A stretch of 23,229 bases of DNA from UBA2197 sp034370465 (GTDB lineage Bacteria > Desulfobacterota > Desulfuromonadia > Desulfuromonadales > UBA2197). The position numbers and the translations under genes were made by a program. This document shows positions 7,441 through 12,342 of the stretch, in pieces. The stretch is taken from assembly GCA_034370465.1 (NCBI GenBank), contig JAXMLA010000375.1:1-23229 (forward strand), given 5' to 3'. Each line of letters starts with the position of its first letter. Within the stretch, counting starts at the first letter, position 1. Under the pieces are notes generated by a model, which was not told where the DNA came from, searched no databases, and worked only from the letters and a program-made list of their open reading frames with translations.

Positions 7441-8514
7441 TTAATACGTTTCTAATATCTCGTACAGCGTATTCCGCTTCGCCGGGGTAAAGCCGGCGCC
7501 GCGGGCGATTTCGATAATCTCTTCAATCGACAGCCGGAAGTCACACCCCGCCGCGGCGACGACGTTCTCCTCTAACATGGTGCCGCCGAGGTCGTTGGCG
7601 CCGAAACGCAGCGCCACCTGCGCCATCATCGCTCCCTGGGTGACCCAGCTCGCCTGGATGTTATCGATGTTGTCGAGGACGATGCGCGACAGGGCGAGGA
7701 CGCGCAGATAGGCGACGCCGCTGGCGGTCTCGCCGCCGAGTTCGGTATTCCCCGGCTGGTAGGTCCAGGGGATGAAGGCGGTGAAGCCACCGGTCTTGGC
7801 CTGCAGCTCGCGGATGACGAGTAGGTGCTCGACAATATCGGCCGGGGCTTCGCTGCTGCCGAACATCATCGTCGCCGTGGTGCGCATGCCGAGGCGATGC
7901 GCTTCCTCCATCACCGCCAGCCAGTCGCGGGTGCCGATCTTGTTGGGGCTGATCGCCAGGCGGACGGAATCGACGAGGACTTCGGCGCCGCCGCCGGGGA
8001 CGGAAGCGAGGCCGGCATCCTTGAGGCGCCCCAGACAATCCGCCATGCTGATCCCCGACTGCTTGGCGATGTGAATGACCTCGGCCGGGGAGAGGGAGTG
8101 AATCTGCACCTGCGGGAAGCGGGCGCGAATGAGTTGGAAGAGCTCTTCGAACCAGTCGATGCGCAGCTCGGGATGGAGCCCCCCCTGCATGAGGAGCTGG
8201 GTGCCGCCGTGCTGTACCAATCCCTGTACCTTCTCCATGATCGTGTCGTAGTCGAGGAGGTAGCTGTCGGCATCGTCGAGGTTGCGGTAGAAGGCGCAGA
8301 ATTTACACTTCGAGGTGCAGACGTTGGTGTAGTTAACGTTGCGGTCGATGACGAAGGTCACGCGCTGCTCGGGGTGTTTCTGCTCGCGGATCCCGTCGGC
8401 GAGCTGGCCGAGGGCGAGAAGGTCCGTCCGGGTCAGGAGCCAGAGGGCTTCGGCGCGGTCGAGCGGGGTGTTGGCGTTGATCTTGGTTTTGATAGTTTGC
8501 AAGGAGTCAGTCAT
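7441..8514 (-). CDS. mqnC: Cyclic dehypoxanthine futalosine synthase (radical SAM)
   Basis: MqnC is the radical SAM enzyme that cyclises dehypoxanthine futalosine in the futalosine route to menaquinone. The 357-residue protein carries the CxxxCxxC cluster as C66-TSK-C70-KF-C73. It also has LLMQGGLHPEL, GLASVPGGGAEVL and GGFTAFIPWTYQPGNT, which are typical of MqnC/MqnE/CofH relatives; the IPWTYQPGNT form favours MqnC. The second radical SAM gene upstream (mqnE) makes the pair complete. The ATG at 8514 follows a purine-poor leader without a clear Shine-Dalgarno, because the repeat element at 8538-8705 has replaced most of the upstream gap. Confidence 0.92.
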   Translation of the reverse strand: MTDSLQTIKTKINANTPLDRAEALWLLTRTDLLALGQLADGIREQKHPEQRVTFVIDRNVNYTNVCTSKCKFCAFYRNLDDADSYLLDYDTIMEKVQGLVQHGGTQLLMQGGLHPELRIDWFEELFQLIRARFPQVQIHSLSPAEVIHIAKQSGISMADCLGRLKDAGLASVPGGGAEVLVDSVRLAISPNKIGTRDWLAVMEEAHRLGMRTTATMMFGSSEAPADIVEHLLVIRELQAKTGGFTAFIPWTYQPGNTELGGETASGVAYLRVLALSRIVLDNIDNIQASWVTQGAMMAQVALRFGANDLGGTMLEENVVAAAGCDFRLSIEEIIEIARGAGFTPAKRNTLYEILETY

Positions 8515-8681
8515 GGTCGTCTTTGTCCAGATTTGTCTCCCCCTCCCTTGACGGGAGGGGGCTGGGGGGTGGGTGAGGCCAGTTGCAAACAGTGCTGCCG
8601 GATAACCTCTAAAACTCCCTCGATATTTTCGAAAACTTCATTATCCAAGAATCGTAACACCGTGAAACCGTTTGCGCGTAG
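8515..8681 (-). pseudogene. DUF559 (Vsr-like endonuclease family) 3' remnant
   Basis: Reading the minus strand from 8681, the frame gives LRANGFTVLRFLDNEVFENI followed by EGVLEVIRQHC. This matches, from memory, the C-terminal signature of DUF559 proteins (roughly GxxVLRFxNxEVxxNxEGVLxxI), small predicted endonucleases of the PD-(D/E)XK/Vsr type. The N-terminal two thirds with the catalytic residues is absent, because the match starts directly at the right-hand CCCTCCC hairpin. The frame then runs through the left hairpin as SPTPQPPPVKGGG and stops just before the mqnC start codon. It is a broken gene: no start of its own and no active site. It points to a former full-length gene inside the repeat pair. 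Confidence 0.65.
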
Positions 8682-8705
8682 ACCCCCTCCCGTCAAGGGA
8701 GGGGG
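8538..8705. repeat. CCCTCCC/GGGAGGG hairpin pair (copy 2) enclosing a DUF559 remnant
   Basis: The left unit (8538-8577) is CCCTCCC-TTGAC-GGGAGGG followed by a G-rich tail GGGGGGTGGGTGAGG. The right unit (8683-8705) is CCCTCCC-GTCAA-GGGAGGG, the exact reverse complement of the left hairpin. About 105 bases lie between them and encode, on the minus strand, the end of a DUF559-like protein. The element fills the gap between mqnE and mqnC and would be transcribed with them. Confidence 0.8.
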
Positions 8706-8717
8706 AGCTGAACCAAT

Positions 8718-9797
8718 TCAATAAGCCCGCAGCTCGTTATACAAGGTATCGCGCTCCACCGGCACCTTGCCGGCTTCGCGGATCAGGGCGCAGAGCTGCT
8801 CCTTGGAGAGGGCCTGCGGCGAAGCGGCGCCAGCGTCGTGGCCGATCTTCTCCTCGATGACGGTGCCGTCGAGATCGTTGACCCCGAAGGCGAGGCTGAC
8901 CTGGGCGATCTTGAGGCCGAGCATCACCCAGTACGCCTTGATGTGTTGAAAGTTGTCGAGATAGAGGCGGCTGATCGCCAGGGTCTTGAGGGCATCGATG
9001 CCGCCCGGCCCTTTTGCCCCGGCAATTTTGGTGTTGTCGGGCTGGAAGGCGAGGGGGATGAAGGCCTGAAAACCCCCGGTCTGATCCTGCAGAGCGCGGA
9101 GCTTGTGGAGATGATCGACGCGGTCAGCGGCAGTTTCGAGGTGGCCAAAGAGCATGGTCGCATTACTACGCAGCCCGGCGCGATGGGCGAGGGCGGTGAC
9201 CTCCAGCCAGCGTTCGCCGGAGATCTTCTCCGGGCAGATCAGTTCCCGCACCCGCGCCCCGAGGATCTCGGCGCCGCCGCCGGGCATGGAGCCGAGGCCG
9301 GCGAGTTTAAGTTCTTCGATAACTGACTCGACACTCTGGCTGGTGATCCGCGCAAAGTAGTCGATCTCGACGGCGGTGAAGGCCTTGATGTGCAGCTGCG
9401 GCGAGTCGGCACGAATGGCGGCGAGCATCTCCAGATAGAAGTCGAAGGGGAGGTCGGGGTGGAGGCCGCCGACCATGTGCAGCTCGGTGGCGCCGGCGGC
9501 CTGGGCTTCGGCGGCCTTAAGCAGGATCTCGTCGAGGGCGAAGGTGTAGCTCCCTGCTTCCCCCTCCTCCTTGCTGAAGGCGCAGAAGGTGCAGCGGTTG
9601 ACGCAGATATTGGTGTAGTTGATGTGGCGGTTGATATTGAAGTAGACCTTGTCGCCATTCTTGCGCTGATTGGCGAGGGCGGCGAGTTCACCAATGGTCA
9701 GAAGGTCGTCGCTGGCAAAGAGGGCGAGGGCGTCGTGATCGGAGAGGCGTACGCCGGACTCGATCTTGTTGCGGATTAAGGGGAAGAGATCGGTCAT
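8718..9797 (-). CDS. mqnE: Aminofutalosine synthase (radical SAM)
   Basis: MqnE joins 3-[(1-carboxyvinyl)oxy]benzoate to S-adenosylmethionine to give aminofutalosine, early in the futalosine menaquinone pathway. The 359-residue product has the cluster C65-VNR-C69-TF-C72 and the blocks LHMVGGLHPDLPFDFY, GSMPGGGAEIL and GGFQAFIPLAFQPDNT. The LAFQPDNT form and HMVGG favour MqnE over MqnC. The ATG at 9797 is used: it lies 7 bases after the ubiX stop with GGGGAGGAA upstream. The frame stays open to 9878, but that would overlap ubiX and add a low-complexity leader not seen in the family. Confidence 0.92.
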   Translation of the reverse strand: MTDLFPLIRNKIESGVRLSDHDALALFASDDLLTIGELAALANQRKNGDKVYFNINRHINYTNICVNRCTFCAFSKEEGEAGSYTFALDEILLKAAEAQAAGATELHMVGGLHPDLPFDFYLEMLAAIRADSPQLHIKAFTAVEIDYFARITSQSVESVIEELKLAGLGSMPGGGAEILGARVRELICPEKISGERWLEVTALAHRAGLRSNATMLFGHLETAADRVDHLHKLRALQDQTGGFQAFIPLAFQPDNTKIAGAKGPGGIDALKTLAISRLYLDNFQHIKAYWVMLGLKIAQVSLAFGVNDLDGTVIEEKIGHDAGAASPQALSKEQLCALIREAGKVPVERDTLYNELRAY

Positions 9798-9804
9798 GGT
9801 CAGG

Positions 9805-10404
9805 TCAGGATTCCTCCCCCCAGGGGATGAAGAGGGTGTGTTTGATGCGCAAGCTGTCGAGGATCTTGCCGACGACAAAGTCGACGAGATCGGTAACCGT
9901 CTGCGGCTGGCGGTAGAAGGCAGGCATCGCCGGGATGATCCGGGCGCCGCATTCGGAGAGGGTCAAAAGGTTGCGGAGATGGATGGTGCTCAGTGGCGTT
10001 TCGCGCGGGACGATGATCAACTCCCGCTTCTCCTTGAGGACGACGTCAGCAACGCGTTCGATGAGATTGCTGCCGGCGCCACTGGCGATGCGTCCGAGGG
10101 TCCCCATCGAACAGGGGACGACCACCAGCGCATCGGGGGCGGAGGTGCCGCTCGCCACCGGGGCGAAGAGGTCGTTATTGGCGTAGTGGCGCAGCTGGTC
10201 GCTGGCAAAGTGCTCGCGCATCAGCTCGCGGCTCACCTCGACATCCGTCGGCCAGTCAAGACCGGTCTCGTAGTGCAGCACCTGGCGACCGGCGTCGGTA
10301 ATCAGCAGCGTGACGGTGCAATCGGCTTTGTGGAGTTCTTCGATCAGGCGCAAACCGTAGATCGAGCCGGAGGCTCCGCAGATGGCGACAACGATGTTTT
10401 TCAT
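9805..10404 (-). CDS. ubiX: Flavin prenyltransferase UbiX
   Basis: UbiX-type flavin prenyltransferase, which makes the prenylated FMN cofactor used by UbiD-type decarboxylases. The 199-residue length is typical. Signatures are AICGASGSIYGLRLIEEL at the N-terminus, VVVPCSMGTLGRIASGAGSN in the middle, and REKR-type phosphate-binding residues (KEKRELIIVPRETPLS). Placed between mqnP and mqnE, it probably serves the UbiD-like decarboxylation step of the futalosine pathway, where it is also named MqnM; no UbiD (MqnL) gene is in the window. The ATG at 10404 has AGAGG 6 bases upstream. It starts 16 bases after the mqnP stop and sits in the same operon. Confidence 0.95.
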   Translation of the reverse strand: MKNIVVAICGASGSIYGLRLIEELHKADCTVTLLITDAGRQVLHYETGLDWPTDVEVSRELMREHFASDQLRHYANNDLFAPVASGTSAPDALVVVPCSMGTLGRIASGAGSNLIERVADVVLKEKRELIIVPRETPLSTIHLRNLLTLSECGARIIPAMPAFYRQPQTVTDLVDFVVGKILDSLRIKHTLFIPWGEES

Positions 10405-10420
10405 GGTCTGCCTCTTTCGG

Positions 10421-11281
10421 TTAAATCAACACATCCGCCAGGGTAAAGAAGAAGATCGTCACGCTGATGTAGCCGTTCATATTGAAGAAAGCGGCGTCGA
10501 GTTTGGAAAGGTCCCCGGGTTTGACGAGGTGATGCTCCCAGGCGATCATCAGGCTGATGACGCCGATGCCGACATAGTAGATCATCCCCAGGGGGAGACC
10601 CTGCGGCAGGAGAAGAAGAAGTCCAACCATCAGCCCGTGCAGAATCTTGCCGAGAAGGATCGCCCCTTTCTCGCCGAGGAGGACCGGGATCGAGTGCAGC
10701 CCCTGCTTGCGGTCAAAATCGAGATCCTGCAGAGCGTAAAAGATATCGAAACCGGCAACCCAGACCAACACCGCCAGGGCGAGGACGAGGATCGGCCACT
10801 CAATGGTGCTGCGCAGGGCGATCCAGGCACCCAAGGGGGCGCCGGCGAGGCAGATGCCGAGGACGATGTGCGCCAGCGCGGAGAAGCGCTTGCAGTAGGC
10901 ATACAGGATGAAGAAGGCAAGGACCAAGGGCGACAGGTAGAAGCACAGCGGGTTGAGCTGCCAGGCCGCGACCAGAAGAAGGAGGGTCGAACCGACGACG
11001 AAGATCCACGCTTCTTTCAGGGAGATGATCCCGGCGGGGATCTGGCGCCCGGCGGTGCGGGGATTCTCGGCGTCGATGCGGGCATCGATGATGCGGTTCA
11101 ATCCCATGGCGGCGTTGCGTGCTCCGACCATGGCCAGGCAGATCCAGCCGATCTGGGCGGCGGTCGGCGGCTGGCCGTTGGCGAGGGCCGCAAGGGTCGC
11201 CCCCATCAGGGCGAAGGGGAAGGCGAAGATGGTGTGGGAGAATTTGATCATCTCCAGGAGATGGCGGATTTTGCTAAACAT
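10421..11281 (-). CDS. mqnP: UbiA-family prenyltransferase, probable menaquinone MqnP
   Basis: Integral-membrane aromatic prenyltransferase of the UbiA superfamily. The two Mg-diphosphate motifs are present: NRIIDARID (62-70) and QDLDFDRKQG (185-194). About eight hydrophobic segments are visible in 286 residues. UbiA relatives act in ubiquinone, menaquinone or haem A synthesis. Next to ubiX, mqnE and mqnC, the likely substrate is 1,4-dihydroxy-6-naphthoate or its decarboxylation-pathway partner, hence MqnP. The ATG at 11281 is preferred because GAGG lies 4 to 5 bases before it; a GTG 9 bases upstream has no ribosome-binding site. It is the first gene of the minus-strand run. Confidence 0.88.
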   Translation of the reverse strand: MFSKIRHLLEMIKFSHTIFAFPFALMGATLAALANGQPPTAAQIGWICLAMVGARNAAMGLNRIIDARIDAENPRTAGRQIPAGIISLKEAWIFVVGSTLLLLVAAWQLNPLCFYLSPLVLAFFILYAYCKRFSALAHIVLGICLAGAPLGAWIALRSTIEWPILVLALAVLVWVAGFDIFYALQDLDFDRKQGLHSIPVLLGEKGAILLGKILHGLMVGLLLLLPQGLPLGMIYYVGIGVISLMIAWEHHLVKPGDLSKLDAAFFNMNGYISVTIFFFTLADVLI

Positions 11282-11320
11282 GGGCCTCACGCGGAGCGGG
11301 GAATGTTGAAGAACGGCGGC

Positions 11321-11350
11321 AGTCTACACCGGCGGGCGTGGGGCTGGCAA
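11321..11350 (-). promoter_or_regulatory. Candidate promoter of the mqn operon
   Basis: On the minus strand, TTGCCA (11350-11345) and TAGACT (11326-11321) are spaced 18 bases apart, about 40 bases before the mqnP start. The -35 matches 5 of 6 consensus bases and the -10 4 of 6. This is a plausible but unproven sigma-70 promoter in the divergent gap with the toxin-antitoxin pair. Confidence 0.4.
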
Positions 11351-11381
11351 GCGGGATTACCGCGACGCCCATAACTACGCC

Positions 11382-11410
11382 TTGCACGTCAGTCATTTCT
11401 GTCATACAAT
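11382..11410 (+). promoter_or_regulatory. Candidate promoter of the toxin-antitoxin operon
   Basis: TTGCAC (11382-11387) and TACAAT (11405-11410) are 17 bases apart, about 20 bases before the antitoxin ATG. The -10 matches 5 of 6 consensus bases; the -35 is weak. The -10 abuts the left arm of the inverted repeat at 11410-11434. Confidence 0.5.
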
Positions 11411-11434
11411 TCATGGCAGGAGATATGCCATGAA
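11410..11434 (+). promoter_or_regulatory. Inverted repeat bracketing the antitoxin ribosome-binding site
   Basis: TTCATGGCA (11410-11418) and TGCCATGAA (11426-11434) form a perfect 9-base inverted repeat. The 7-base spacer and its edge hold the AGGAGAT ribosome-binding site, and the right arm includes the ATG start. As DNA it could be an operator for the ribbon-helix-helix antitoxin; as RNA it would form a hairpin that displays the Shine-Dalgarno in the loop while pairing the start codon. Confidence 0.6.
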
Positions 11435-11699
11435 AACAACAGCCATCCACAATTTTCATGTACCGCTTCCGGAGCCGGTTTATACCCGTCTACGGGATCT
11501 GGCGCAGCGTCAGCATCGACCAGCCACGCAATTGGCAAAACAAGCCGTGGAATACTGGCTTGAAGAGCAAGAAAGACTGGCTTTGCATGAGGAAATCGCC
11601 GTCTACGCCACGCAGCAGGCCGGGAGCGTCGACGATCTTGACGAAGAGCTTGAATCGGCAAGTCTGGAGCATTTGGATAATTCGGAGCCCTGCCCATGA
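11430..11699 (+). CDS. CopG/ribbon-helix-helix-like antitoxin
   Basis: The 89-residue product is the likely antitoxin of the following MazF/PemK toxin. The N-terminal part (HNFHVPLPEPVYTRLRDLA, then HRPATQLAKQAVEYWLEEQ) fits a ribbon-helix-helix DNA-binding fold: a short strand, a helix and a second helix with the typical leucine/alanine spacing. The C-terminal half is strongly acidic (SVDDLDEELESASLEHL), as expected for a toxin-neutralising tail. The ATG at 11430 has AGGAGAT 5 bases upstream. The stop overlaps the toxin start as ATGA, so the two are translationally coupled. The fold is inferred from pattern rather than from a strong motif. Confidence 0.75.
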   Translation: MKTTAIHNFHVPLPEPVYTRLRDLAQRQHRPATQLAKQAVEYWLEEQERLALHEEIAVYATQQAGSVDDLDEELESASLEHLDNSEPCP

Positions 11700-12046
11700 A
11701 GCGGGGAGATCTTTACTGGGAGAATCTTTCCCCCCGTTCCGGATCGGAGCAGACCGGCAGGCGACCGGTGATCATCCTTTCTCATGACGCCTTTAACGAG
11801 GCCCCAGGGTGGCGTTCGATTATCGTTATCCCGGTTTCTACCTCGCCAAACCAAGGACGGCGGGGCCCGACGGTGGTGACAATCCCGGCCGGGACAGCGA
11901 ATCTGAAGAGCGATAGTAGTGCCCTCTGCCATCAGATTACGACCCTGGATCGCGCCAAACTGGTCGAACGTATTGGCGAGCTCTCCACCGAAATTTTGGT
12001 CCAGGTTGAAAAAGCTCTTCTTGCGGCGGTCGATATCCGGCGTTAA
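11696..12046 (+). CDS. MazF/PemK-family endoribonuclease toxin
   Basis: Type II toxin of the PemK/MazF superfamily, which cleaves mRNA at short sequence motifs. The 116-residue length is typical. The N-terminal RGDLYWENLSPRSGSEQTGR with RPVIILSHDAFN is the family signature, including the conserved Arg of the QTGRRP segment. IIVIPVSTS and the C-terminal DRAKLVERIGELS fit the later conserved strands. Start codon ATG overlaps the antitoxin stop by 4 bases. The cleavage motif cannot be predicted. The reading frame is intact. Confidence 0.9.
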   Translation: MKRGDLYWENLSPRSGSEQTGRRPVIILSHDAFNEAPGWRSIIVIPVSTSPNQGRRGPTVVTIPAGTANLKSDSSALCHQITTLDRAKLVERIGELSTEILVQVEKALLAAVDIRR

Positions 12047-12065
12047 ACCGGCGACCAATAACTCT

Positions 12066-12161
12066 GTAGGTTGCTGTTGAGCAGATTCATCGCGAAACGC
12101 AACATTGACGATGCGAGATCAACGGAAGAGCTGTCGCGTTTCGTGCCTCAGCACGACCTAC
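12066..12161. repeat. GTAGGT-ended imperfect inverted repeat
   Basis: GTAGGTTGCTGTTGAG at 12066-12081 is mirrored by CTCAGCACGACCTAC at 12147-12161, and an inner pair CGCGAAACGC (12091-12100) by GCGTTTCG (12136-12143). The outer ends GTAGGT/ACCTAC are exact; the inner arms contain mismatches. It lies between the toxin gene and the small unknown gene and probably represents another dispersed intergenic repeat. Confidence 0.55.
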
Positions 12162-12186
12162 GAAAACTATGAAAGTGATGAATATT

Positions 12187-12333
12187 ATGCCTTTATACGA
12201 AGTGACCTACGAAGAAGCCGGTGAAATGAAGAGTGAAGTCATCGAAGCGCCGGGGCCGGTGGAGGCGGGGAATCTCTTCCGTCAAGAGAATCTCGATCGT
12301 CAGGTCAGCGTCGTCTGCGTCGTCCGCCAGTAA
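12187..12333 (+). CDS. Small acidic protein of unknown function
   Basis: I do not recognise this gene. The frame from ATG 12187 encodes 48 residues beginning MPLYEVTYEEAGEMKSEVIE and ending in SVVCVVRQ. In-frame ATGs at 12169 and 12178 would add six or three residues; none has a strong ribosome-binding site, so the start is uncertain. The alternating pattern (a strand LYEVTYEE, a helix around PVEAGNLFRQEN, a strand VSVVCVVRQ) looks like a compact folded domain, not noise. It sits 9 bases from the end of the convergent helicase gene and just after a repeat. No membrane segment or signal peptide. Confidence 0.55.
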   Translation: MPLYEVTYEEAGEMKSEVIEAPGPVEAGNLFRQENLDRQVSVVCVVRQ

Positions 12334-12342
12334 CTTCCGTTC

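Noticed and set aside
3467..8705. CRISPR array from the repeated palindromes
   Set aside because: The copies are far apart, in both orientations, with differing stem sequences and no regular spacers or cas genes.
9798..9878. Upstream in-frame extension of mqnE
   Set aside because: It would overlap ubiX, adds a low-complexity leader not found in MqnE, and leaves the ribosome-binding site before 9797 unused.
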